DNA of 64,000 nt. Origin: Granulicella pectinivorans. GTDB lineage: Bacteria > Acidobacteriota > Terriglobia > Terriglobales > Acidobacteriaceae. A program made the position numbers and the translations under genes. Where the stretch lies: NCBI RefSeq assembly GCF_900114625.1, contig NZ_FOZL01000001.1, positions 310,001 through 374,000 on the forward strand, given 5' to 3'. Under the pieces are notes generated by a model. The model did no database searches. It worked only from the letters and a program-made list of their open reading frames with translations, and was not told where the DNA came from. Below, in pieces: positions 1 to 8,186 of this stretch (the stretch's first letter is position 1; the number at the start of each line of letters is the position of its first letter).

Positions 1-1475
1 GCATCGATCAACGAGTTGTTGCTAACCGCATAGGTCATGCCGAAGGCCTCTTGCTGATCGAAGATCTTGACGACGCTGTTCGAGTTGCCGCCCGCGATCC
101 CGGGGATGTTCGGCGGATCGAAGATGTTCACGTTGCGCTCGCTGAAGCGAAAGAAGCCGGTCAGCTTCGGGGTGAAGTACCCGTCATAGCGAGCATCTCC
201 TTTGTCATCAGCAAGCGACCCGCGTGGCAGGGAGATGTAGTTGTTCGAAGCCGCCGCCAGATTCGGCAAAGGCAAAGCTGCCATCACCAGAGTCGCCAGC
301 GGATTGATCTGGCTGGCAGGAACCTGAGAGAAGCCCGTCGCCGGATCGACCGGATAAATCTGGCCGGTATAGGGGTTCATGACCGCCGTTTGGAAACGGC
401 CAGCACGCTGGTTTGCATCAGGGAGCGTCGCCGTTGCCAGACTCTTGGTGACGCGCCGCTGGCCCTCATAGTCCAGGAAGAAGAACTGCTTGTTGCGAAG
501 GAAAGGCAGTTTGAGTGGTCCGCCGAAGGTTCCACCGAACTGATTCTGCTGATAGACAGGTTTCTGGGTCTGCCCGGTCAGTGCGTTCACGGGCGGCAGA
601 AAAGGCCCGATCGCGTTGAGGGAGGTGTTACGCACATACTCCCATGCGCTTCCGTGGAAGCTGCTCGTGCCGCTTCGGGTCGTAACATTGATGACGGCTC
701 CGGTCACGCGACCGTATTCCGCGCTGTAGTTGCTGGTCATCACCTTGAATTCACTCAGTGCATCGGGCGAAGGTTGAATGGTCTGGTTCGAAAATCCCTG
801 ATTGTCGGTTCCGTAGAGGTTATTGTCCAGACCATCGAGGATGAAATTGTTCAGTTCGCTCCGCTGTCCATTCACGTTGAAAGAGGAGTCACGGCTGGAG
901 AGGGTTTGGTTTTCCAGGACGGATTTACGGACACCCGGTACAAGCAGCGCCAGGTCGGCGTAAGAACGGCCATTCAGCGGGAGGTTTACGATCTCCTGTC
1001 GGCCGATGACTTCGCCGCGATCGCTGGTGTCTGTCTCAAGCATTGGTTGCGCGGCGCTCACGGTAACCGTTTCGCTCACCGCGCCCAGTTCCAGATGGAC
1101 GTCGATCCTTTGGCGGGCAGCGACGGCAACCGAGAACTGCGGCACCTTCGCCGTCTTGAAACCGGCAAGTTCGGCCGTGAGGCTATAGTCTCCGGGCTTC
1201 ACCGACCCGAACTCATATTCACCCCGGCCATTTGAAACCACCCGCCGCTGACTGCCAGTGGCGACGTTGATCAGGATGACCGACGCCTTCGGTTCCAGGT
1301 TTCCGTCGCCATCCCGAACCGTGCCGAGCACGCTTCCGGAATCGAACTGGGCGAACACTGGGGAGAAGCCGAAGAGGAGCATCGCGCAGAGTGCCAGGAG
1401 GTAGAACCGCGCATGAAAAGAAAGGAGGATTTTCCGCTGAGTACGGAACAAACAGGTAGGAAGGTAACGAGCCAT
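1..1475 (-). CDS. TonB-dependent receptor, N-terminal part (cut by left edge)
   Basis: Reading leftwards from the ATG at 1475, the frame stays open for 491 codons to the window edge; no stop is seen because the gene continues outside. Residues 1-43 form a long signal peptide ending FSPVFAQ. A carboxypeptidase-regulatory-like beta-sandwich follows (about 45-125, with GSVLGTVRDGDGN and KPGDYSLTAELAGF), then a plug-like region with IVNLPLNGRSYADLALLVPG and DGLDNNLYGTDNQGF, then the start of the barrel. This is the Oar-like receptor architecture abundant in Acidobacteria, an outer-membrane protein thought to import oligosaccharides or peptides with TonB energy. It is transcribed divergently from the gene at 1813. 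The substrate cannot be read from the sequence. No SusD-type partner is visible. Family assignment is secure, specificity unknown. Confidence 0.9.
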   Translation of the reverse strand, partial: MARYLPTCLFRTQRKILLSFHARFYLLALCAMLLFGFSPVFAQFDSGSVLGTVRDGDGNLEPKASVILINVATGSQRRVVSNGRGEYEFGSVKPGDYSLTAELAGFKTAKVPQFSVAVAARQRIDVHLELGAVSETVTVSAAQPMLETDTSDRGEVIGRQEIVNLPLNGRSYADLALLVPGVRKSVLENQTLSSRDSSFNVNGQRSELNNFILDGLDNNLYGTDNQGFSNQTIQPSPDALSEFKVMTSNYSAEYGRVTGAVINVTTRSGTSSFHGSAWEYVRNTSLNAIGPFLPPVNALTGQTQKPVYQQNQFGGTFGGPLKLPFLRNKQFFFLDYEGQRRVTKSLATATLPDANQRAGRFQTAVMNPYTGQIYPVDPATGFSQVPASQINPLATLVMAALPLPNLAAASNNYISLPRGSLADDKGDARYDGYFTPKLTGFFRFSERNVNIFDPPNIPGIAGGNSNSVVKIFDQQEAFGMTYAVSNNSLID

Positions 1476-1812
1476 GGAACTCCTTGGAAGACTTCACGTA
1501 TGGAGATGGAATGCGAAACAGACCGATCTTCCAGCAATCCAGGAGCGCGCGGTAGGTGGCAACACCGGGGTACCAGCCTGTAACCAGGTAACAACAATCG
1601 AGGAAGACAAATTGCGGGGACTTAACGCTTGCCCAGACCGCAGAACCTCTGTATGTTCATCAGAGATTAAAAGACAGTCGGAGACGTCCACGCTCTGCTT
1701 TACACCGTGGAAAGGAGAAGAGACAGGCCGCGTTGACAGGATGCCGTTCACGAAACTTTCACCTGACTTCACTAGCTTGAGGACATCGGCTCTCCCCACA
1801 TAACAAGCTGAG
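1476..1812. other. Divergent intergenic region, 337 bp
   Basis: This gap separates the TonB receptor (leftward) from the winged-helix membrane protein (rightward) and must hold both promoters. A TTGACA hexamer at 1733-1738 has no acceptable -10 at 16-18 bp. No convincing palindrome or small ORF with a ribosome binding site is seen. Confidence 0.5.
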
Positions 1813-3222
1813 ATGAAACCCTCCTTACCGTCTCTTGAGAAACGATGCATGCCTTCCCTATCGCCTGAGCGAGAACAGATCCCCCCATCAAGTTCTGCCC
1901 TGTCGGCGGATCCTCGCTGGCACCTAGCGACGAGAATCGTGAAGTCCAAGAGCTTCGTGAAGTCCCCGTTCCTCACGAACTTTCTCTTGTATGTCTGCGA
2001 TCGCGAGCTTCGCGGCTTCGGCGCTGAGATCACGGAGTATCAGATTGGCGTCCGCGCCTTCCGCCGCCCCGCCGACTACAACCCCGGCACCGACAACGTC
2101 GTACGTAACTACGCACGCCTACTAAGAAAGAGGCTCGAAGAGTACTTCCTGAACGAAGGAAGGGATGAGCCGATCCATATTCAGATCCCACTGGGCGGCT
2201 ATGTCCCCGTCTTCCTGCCATTCCCCGCAGACGCAGATCCGAAGCCAGAGCTGGCAGAGTACACCGACGCTCCTCCTCTTTCACCGCAGCCCGTAGATAC
2301 GGGAAACCTCCAACTCCAGGCAGTTCCACAACCCACATTCTGGAAGAGTTGGGGTCGCGCTATCGCCTGCAGTGCCCTCTCAATGGCCGTAGTCCTGCTT
2401 GCCGTCACCATTATCCCCAGCCTCGTCCGTGCAAGAACCCTCGCGCACGCATCGCCCGATCTGGATCATATCTTTTGGACGGAGGTCTTCCGCCCCGACC
2501 GCGATACACTCATCGTTCCCGCCGACAGCGGCCTGGGTATCCTCGAGAATCTTTCGCACCACTCCGTCCATCTTGAGGACTACATCACAGGAACCTACCT
2601 ACCGCAATCCATGGCGCAAAAGAACGTGGACCTGCGCAGTTTAAAGGATGTCCGCACCCAGCAATACACCAGTGTGGTCGATATCAATGTCGTGGTTGCG
2701 CTTTCGCATCTGCCAGAACGCATCCCCGCCCGCTTCGCCATCCACTACGCGCGCGACGTCCGCATCGACGAACTCAAACACTCGAATGCGATCCTGCTTG
2801 GCTCAGTCCATACCAATCCCTGGGCTGAGCTGTTTCAGAATCGTCAGAACTTTGTGCTGGAGTATGAGACCGCGACCGATGACTCCTACGTCACCAACCG
2901 TCACCCCCTTCCCCCCGAGGCAAGGACCTACCGAAACGCCTGGGCCGAAGAGTCGCGACGAACCTACGCCGTACTTGCCTTTGAACCGGGGATGGACGGA
3001 CAAGGTCATGTGATTCTGATCGCCGGACTGACCATGGCAGGAACACAGGCTGCCGCCGATCTCCTGTTGAACAAGAACAGGCTTGAGCCGATTTTGCGAA
3101 AGGCACTGAAACCAGATCATACAATCGCTCCCTTCGAGGTATTGCTCGAAACGAACAGTCTGGGGGGCGATGCTCCCGAGTCGCATATTGTTGCGGAGCG
3201 CTACGGAACCATCGAGGACTAA
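1813..3222 (+). CDS. Membrane protein with N-terminal acidobacterial winged-helix-like domain
   Basis: 469 residues. Residues about 33-135 match a domain common in Acidobacteria (SPFLTNFLLYVCDREL, ITEYQIGVRAFRRPADYNPG, VVRNYARLLRKRLEEYF, PLGGYVPVF), usually described as winged-helix-like and found ahead of membrane, TPR or WD40 modules. A Pro-rich linker follows, then one transmembrane segment at about 183-206 and a C-terminal domain of about 260 residues that I do not recognise. With a cytoplasmic N-terminus this resembles a CadC-like membrane-bound one-component regulator, with DNA binding inside and sensing outside; that role is inference. An alternative ATG at 1849 would lose only a low-complexity leader. 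A 10-bp hairpin follows the stop. The gene is divergent from the TonB receptor, so regulation of the receptor is possible but unproven. Confidence 0.8.
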   Translation: MKPSLPSLEKRCMPSLSPEREQIPPSSSALSADPRWHLATRIVKSKSFVKSPFLTNFLLYVCDRELRGFGAEITEYQIGVRAFRRPADYNPGTDNVVRNYARLLRKRLEEYFLNEGRDEPIHIQIPLGGYVPVFLPFPADADPKPELAEYTDAPPLSPQPVDTGNLQLQAVPQPTFWKSWGRAIACSALSMAVVLLAVTIIPSLVRARTLAHASPDLDHIFWTEVFRPDRDTLIVPADSGLGILENLSHHSVHLEDYITGTYLPQSMAQKNVDLRSLKDVRTQQYTSVVDINVVVALSHLPERIPARFAIHYARDVRIDELKHSNAILLGSVHTNPWAELFQNRQNFVLEYETATDDSYVTNRHPLPPEARTYRNAWAEESRRTYAVLAFEPGMDGQGHVILIAGLTMAGTQAAADLLLNKNRLEPILRKALKPDHTIAPFEVLLETNSLGGDAPESHIVAERYGTIED

Positions 3223-3244
3223 GTACTGGTAAGCAGCAGGCCAA

Positions 3245-3273
3245 TACGGATGGACCCCAGTGCTCCATCCGTA
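3245..3273 (+). terminator. Hairpin after the winged-helix gene
   Basis: Perfect inverted repeat TACGGATGGA / TCCATCCGTA with a 9-nt loop, starting 23 nt after the stop at 3222. There is no T-run after it, so it may be a pause, mRNA-stability or factor-dependent terminator rather than a classical intrinsic one. Confidence 0.5.
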
Positions 3274-3562
3274 ATGGTCTTACGTTGGCAATGACTTGAC
3301 CAGAACGTTGTCTGCGGGTTTCAATCCATAGGGCAAGAGAATCTTAATCCATCGCTGGGTCGCCTGGACGATTCAAATGCTTAGCGTAATTACCCTGTCA
3401 AAACCCAGGGAAGCCTCCGCCTTCCGGATGGCCATGTTACGTTCTATAGATTCTCCCCTTTGTTACACGGCACCATTTGATTCATCCCACTCCCCGGGCC
3501 CTCTTGCGTTTCACAATCACGAACGCGAACGATGCCATCGCTTCGACTCAGGAGCAGTAGTT
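3274..3562. other. Intergenic leader before the CotH gene
   Basis: About 290 bp between the hairpin and the CotH start. The CotH frame is open back to 3377, but the upstream 62 codons have no signal-peptide character and the good ribosome binding site lies at 3550-3554. No confident promoter was found. Confidence 0.4.
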
Positions 3563-6500
3563 ATGTTTTCCAGGTTTCACTCGACCTTCTCGATCGTTTT
3601 CTTCGTCCTCTGCTTCGGCTGGAGCCTTCCGGGAATCGCGCAGACCTTGAGTGTGTCGTCCTCGATCTCCGCACTGACGATTCATCCAGGCGATTCCGGC
3701 ATCACGATCCCCGTCACACTGGGCGGCACCGGAACTGGTACAAATCCTGTCAGCATCACGCTGACGGGACTGCCTTCGGGCATCAGCGTCTCTCCCCTGA
3801 GTCTTGCGCCCGGAACTTCCGGCGTGCTGCAACTCGCGGCATCGGTAGCCGCAGACCAGGAGGCCTTTCCGCATTACGATCCAACCAATCCAGACACCGC
3901 CACCAGCACGATCTCCGTCGTGGCCACGCAAGGTACAACGAGCGCGACTTTCCCGCTCTCCCTGACTGTTTCACTTCACAATCCCAGTTTCCTCCCGTCT
4001 CCGCAGGGGATCAACCTCCCCATCGTCAGCATCAATACAGGCGGGACGGCCATCGTGAGTAAGGCGATCAACGTGCCGGGTACCATAACGATCACGTCTG
4101 CCGATGGATCGACTACCTACCTCCCGGGTATCGCGGGAACCGACAACACTGCAACCTTCCATGTCCACGGCAATACCACGGCGTTGATGCCCAAGCTTCC
4201 GTACAGCGTCTCGTTGAACACAAGCACGGATCTGCTGAGCGGCATGGGACTCTCCTGCGGGTATGTGAAGAGCGGTGGCGTCGCGACGTGCGACAAGTCC
4301 AAAAGCTATGTGCTGCTTGCAAACTATGACGATAAGACACTATTGCGCGACTGGTCGGCATCGGCTCTCGCCAATTCAATCACCTTTGGTGGCGCGTATC
4401 TCAATTCTCCGGCAAATTCACCCACTCCTAGCGGTACGTCGACCCTGATGTGGTGGGCTCCTCATTCGTTGTTTGTCGAACTCTACTTGAATGGGGCGTA
4501 TCAAGGCACGTATCAACTCATCGAGCAGGTCAAGGTGGATAGTCACCGCGTCAATATCAATGAGATGGCGAAGACCGATATCTCCGGCAAAGCATTGACT
4601 GGCGGTTATTTCCTGGAGATCGACCAACGCCAGGCGGAAGACTTCACCTTTATTACGCCGCATGGGGTTTATTTCGGACTTGAAGACCCGGACTTTACTC
4701 CCGAGGTTCCGGAGCAGACGACTTATATCCAAAACTATGTCAATGCTGCAGAAGCGGCATTGTTCTCCCCCAATTACACGGATCCGACGCTAGGCTGGAG
4801 AGCTTACTTCGACGACGCTTCGCTGGTGAACTACTATCTCGTCAACGACCTGATGGGCAACCTGGATGCGGGCCGTTTCTTCAGCAGCATCTACCTTTAC
4901 AAAGACAAGAACAATCCCCTGCTGTACATGGGGCCGGTATGGGACTTCGATTTGAGTGCGGGAACCGCGCTCTCCCAGGCAATTACCGAACCGACCGTTC
5001 CGTGGATGCAGACGCAGAACCCGTGGTATCCCCGTCTGTTCAGCGATCCGTCCTTTCTCGCCGACGTCAGATCCCAGTTCAACGCTATGAAGAGCAATGG
5101 CGTATTGTCCAACTGGATTACGTCGATTGCCCAGCAGGGATCGGCACTGGAGACCGCGCAGAAGAACAACTTCTCGCGTTGGCCAATGCTGGGCATCCTG
5201 GTATGGCCGGATACAGAGGCAGTGGGCACCTATGACGGGGAGGTCGAGTTTCTCACGACCTGGCTGAGAAGGAGAATGGGCTATCTCGATACTGTCCTCA
5301 ACACGAAGACGACCACAACGACAGCCCTTACCGCCACGCCTACGGTGCTTGTGGCGGGGACTTCAGCCACGTTAACGGCCACCATATCGGGCTCGCACCC
5401 GAGCGGCAGCGTATCCTTCAGCGCCAACACAGTGCCGCTTGGAACCGCCCCGATAAATGCCAGCGGAGTCGCAACCCTGACCACCACGAACCTTCCTGCG
5501 GGTCTGCTATACGTGAGCGCCTACTACGACGGTGATACGACAAATGGCGGCTCCGGCATCGGCATCATCCTGAACAATATCGCTCCTGTCGCAAGCATGA
5601 CGCACCTCACAGCGTCGACGACGTCGCTGAACGCGGGTGATCCCATTACCCTGACCGCCTCCATGGTGTTAGGAACGAGCGTTCTGCCCACCGGTACGGT
5701 CACGTTCTACTCCAACGGAGCGTCGATCGGTTCAGCGACCCTGAACAGCAATGGCACCGCCAGCATCACCGTCACGAATCTGACGGTCGGCGCGGACTCC
5801 GTGACAGCCGGGTACAACGGCGACAGCATCTACTCGACCTCCACCTCCAACGCGCTGTCGGTTACCGTCAACGGCATCGATCCGCAGCTCGCCTTCACCA
5901 CGATCGGTGCGCATACGTTCGGGGATGCGGCATTCGCCGTCTCCGCCACGTCGAACTCAACCGGGGCCCTTACCTACAGCGTCACCTCGGGTCCGGCGAC
6001 CGTTGCGGGCAACATCGTTACGCTAACCGGTGCGGGACCGGTGACACTGACCGTTGCGCAAGCCGCGCAAGGAAACTACGCTGCGAGTACCGCGACCGCA
6101 ACGTTCTCCGTCGCCAAGGCAACTCCCACATTGGCCTTCGCCGCCATTGCAACACACGCCTTCAACGATGCTCCGTTCACCGTTTCGGCAACCTCAGCCT
6201 CTTCCGGAACCGTGACCTACAGCGTCATCTCCGGGCAGGCGACGCTCTCCGGAAACACCGTGACAATCACGGGGCTCGGGGTCGTGGTTCTGGGAGCGAG
6301 CCAGGCGGCTCAAGGCAACTACGATGTCGCCTCGGCACAGACGAGCTTCCTCGTGATCAAGGCCATCCCCGTCATGAACTTCGCACCGGTAGGACCGCAT
6401 ACCTATGGCGATGCTCCCTTTGCCGTATCGGCGACTTCAACCTCAACGGCCACCATCACCTATAGCGTCGTCTCTGGGCCGGCAACCATCGCCGGCAATA

Positions 6501-8104
6501 TGGTGACGGTCACAGGCGCCGGAACAGTCGTACTCCAGGCCGACCAGTCCGTCCACGGAAACTACGATATCGCAACCACCCAGACAAGTTTTATGGTAGC
6601 AAAGGCCACCCCGGTGCTCAGCTTCGGGACTCTGGCAGCACACACATTTGGCGATGCGCCCTTTGCGGTATCGGCCACTTCGACCTCTCCAGCCTCCATC
6701 ACCTACAGCGTCGTCTCCGGACCGGCAACCATCGCTGGTAGCACCATGACACTGACAGGGTCCGGAACCGTTCTGCTCCAGGCCGACCAGCCGACCCAGG
6801 ACAACTACATCGCCGCATCCGCACGAGGAAGCTTCACGATAGCAAAGGCCACCCCGGCGCTGACCTTCGGAACCCTGGCAGCGCACACATTTGGCGATGC
6901 CCCCTTTGCGATATCGGCCACTTCCACCTCCCCCGCTACGATCACCTACAGCGTCGTCTCCGGACCGGCGACAGTCGCTGGCAACATCGTTACCCTGACA
7001 GGAGCCGGAACCGTTCTTCTCCAGACCGATCAGGCGACCCAGGACAACTACAACGCCGGATCGGCCCAGATGAGTTTCACCGTGACTAAGGCTACGCCTG
7101 CAATCAGCTTCGCGAGCATCACAGGGCATACCTTCGGCGACGCTCCCTTCACAGTTTCAGCAACCTCGACATCCTCCGCGGCCATCGCGTACCGGGTGGT
7201 ATCGGGACAGGCCACGATCTCCGGAAGCACCGTGAGCCTCACGGGAGCGGGAGCGATCGTGCTGGCCGCGACCCAGGAGGCAACGGATAACTATGCCCTT
7301 GGCTCCGCGAATACGAGCGTGCCCGTTGCCAGGGCCGCGATCGCGGTCACTCTCTCGGCAAACAGCACATCGATCGTGCCGGGACAGGCCGTAATCCTTA
7401 CCGCAACCCCGGCGGCAACAGGCATCAGCCTTCCAGCGAGTGGCACCGTCAGCTTCCTGGTGGACGGCGCCGCCCTGGGGCAACCTGTCTCGATGAGCAG
7501 CGGCGTCGCGGTGCTGAGCACCACGGCTCTTCTCTCTGGGGCGCGCAGCGTGACGGCGGTCTATAGCGGCGACCAAAACTTTCTGGCTTCGACCTCAGGC
7601 AGCGTCGTGGTGACGGTGGCTCCTCTTGATTTCACCTTGACCGCTGGATCGAGCGTCTCTCAGACAGTGTCCGCAGGGACCTCGGTCAGTTTCAATGCAC
7701 AGCTTGCCCCTCTGTACCAGGCATATCCGGGAACGGTGAGTTTCAGCCTGACAGGACTGCCGGCCGGAGCGACGTATACGGTAAGTCCGGCGACCGTGGA
7801 TGCGGGCGCAGGAGCTGTACCGGTAGTGGTCACGCTCCGAACCAGCACGGCGACGGCCAGGCGCACGTCCAACTCCAAGGTGGTGTACCTCGGCTTCCTG
7901 GTACTTGCGTTGCCTCTGGCAGGAATGCGGCAGAGACGAACCAGGGGACTGATGCTCGTTACGCTGCTTGCGCTGCTTGGTGGAACGGCCGCTCTCTCCG
8001 GTTGCGGCGACAAGGCGACCGTTGCGCAGACGTTTCCGCTTACGCTCAACGCAACCTCAGGAAGCGTGCAGCACTCGGTATCGTTCACGGTGACGGTCCA
8101 GTAA
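3563..8104 (+). CDS. Secreted CotH-kinase protein with Ig-like and MBG-type repeats
   Basis: 1513 residues. The ATG at 3563 is chosen because AGGAG lies 8 nt upstream and it opens directly into a signal peptide (1-27, ending LPGIAQ). Residues about 165-580 carry a CotH spore-coat kinase domain: TYQLIEQVKVD, GGYFLEIDQRQ, LVNYYLVNDLMGNLD and the active-site-like GPVWDFDLSAG near 456-466. CotH proteins are atypical protein kinases, best known from Bacillus spores, but widespread in secreted proteins. Two bacterial Ig-like domains follow, then six ~81-residue MBG-like repeats (about 773-1256) with the signature HTFGDAPFAVSATS, then more Ig-like sequence. The end is unusual: a hydrophobic KVVYLGFLVLALPLAG, RQRRTR, a second hydrophobic stretch ending LSGCG, and a last beta-rich tail of about 45 residues. 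Cell-surface display and a kinase or scaffold role are inferred. Convergent with the phosphoesterase gene that carries the same repeats. Confidence 0.85.
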   Translation: MFSRFHSTFSIVFFVLCFGWSLPGIAQTLSVSSSISALTIHPGDSGITIPVTLGGTGTGTNPVSITLTGLPSGISVSPLSLAPGTSGVLQLAASVAADQEAFPHYDPTNPDTATSTISVVATQGTTSATFPLSLTVSLHNPSFLPSPQGINLPIVSINTGGTAIVSKAINVPGTITITSADGSTTYLPGIAGTDNTATFHVHGNTTALMPKLPYSVSLNTSTDLLSGMGLSCGYVKSGGVATCDKSKSYVLLANYDDKTLLRDWSASALANSITFGGAYLNSPANSPTPSGTSTLMWWAPHSLFVELYLNGAYQGTYQLIEQVKVDSHRVNINEMAKTDISGKALTGGYFLEIDQRQAEDFTFITPHGVYFGLEDPDFTPEVPEQTTYIQNYVNAAEAALFSPNYTDPTLGWRAYFDDASLVNYYLVNDLMGNLDAGRFFSSIYLYKDKNNPLLYMGPVWDFDLSAGTALSQAITEPTVPWMQTQNPWYPRLFSDPSFLADVRSQFNAMKSNGVLSNWITSIAQQGSALETAQKNNFSRWPMLGILVWPDTEAVGTYDGEVEFLTTWLRRRMGYLDTVLNTKTTTTTALTATPTVLVAGTSATLTATISGSHPSGSVSFSANTVPLGTAPINASGVATLTTTNLPAGLLYVSAYYDGDTTNGGSGIGIILNNIAPVASMTHLTASTTSLNAGDPITLTASMVLGTSVLPTGTVTFYSNGASIGSATLNSNGTASITVTNLTVGADSVTAGYNGDSIYSTSTSNALSVTVNGIDPQLAFTTIGAHTFGDAAFAVSATSNSTGALTYSVTSGPATVAGNIVTLTGAGPVTLTVAQAAQGNYAASTATATFSVAKATPTLAFAAIATHAFNDAPFTVSATSASSGTVTYSVISGQATLSGNTVTITGLGVVVLGASQAAQGNYDVASAQTSFLVIKAIPVMNFAPVGPHTYGDAPFAVSATSTSTATITYSVVSGPATIAGNMVTVTGAGTVVLQADQSVHGNYDIATTQTSFMVAKATPVLSFGTLAAHTFGDAPFAVSATSTSPASITYSVVSGPATIAGSTMTLTGSGTVLLQADQPTQDNYIAASARGSFTIAKATPALTFGTLAAHTFGDAPFAISATSTSPATITYSVVSGPATVAGNIVTLTGAGTVLLQTDQATQDNYNAGSAQMSFTVTKATPAISFASITGHTFGDAPFTVSATSTSSAAIAYRVVSGQATISGSTVSLTGAGAIVLAATQEATDNYALGSANTSVPVARAAIAVTLSANSTSIVPGQAVILTATPAATGISLPASGTVSFLVDGAALGQPVSMSSGVAVLSTTALLSGARSVTAVYSGDQNFLASTSGSVVVTVAPLDFTLTAGSSVSQTVSAGTSVSFNAQLAPLYQAYPGTVSFSLTGLPAGATYTVSPATVDAGAGAVPVVVTLRTSTATARRTSNSKVVYLGFLVLALPLAGMRQRRTRGLMLVTLLALLGGTAALSGCGDKATVAQTFPLTLNATSGSVQHSVSFTVTVQ
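5881..7335 (+). repeat. Six tandem ~243-bp MBG-type coding repeats
   Basis: Six in-frame copies of about 81 codons, each opening with a short beta-strand and HxFGDAPF. Copies 4 and 5 (about 6600-6840 and 6841-7080) are close to identical over long stretches at DNA level, for example around acacatttggcgatgc and tcacctacagcgtcgtctcc, which points to recent duplication or gene conversion. Copy number may vary between strains. Confidence 0.85.
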
Positions 8105-8109
8105 GGCGA

Positions 8110-8153
8110 GCGCCCGCTACGAAGCGATCTCGTGCGGGCGCATCCTTTTCTTT
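8110..8153 (+). terminator. Rho-independent terminator of the CotH gene
   Basis: GCGCCCGC (8110-8117) pairs perfectly with GCGGGCGC (8134-8141), with inner pairing ACGA/TCGT, followed by a T-rich tail atccttttctttt. It starts 6 nt after the stop at 8104 and lies between the convergent stops at 8104 and 8187. Confidence 0.85.
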
Positions 8154-8186
8154 TGCCTCTCACCGGCGATGTGTAGGCCTTACGCT

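Noticed and set aside
51..1235. 394-codon open frame on the plus strand
   Set aside because: It lies opposite the TonB receptor, which has a signal peptide and clear domain motifs. The plus-strand translation has no domain character.
1733..1761. TTGACA as a -35 for the winged-helix gene
   Set aside because: No acceptable -10 at 16-18 bp; the spaced hexamer reads CTTTCA.
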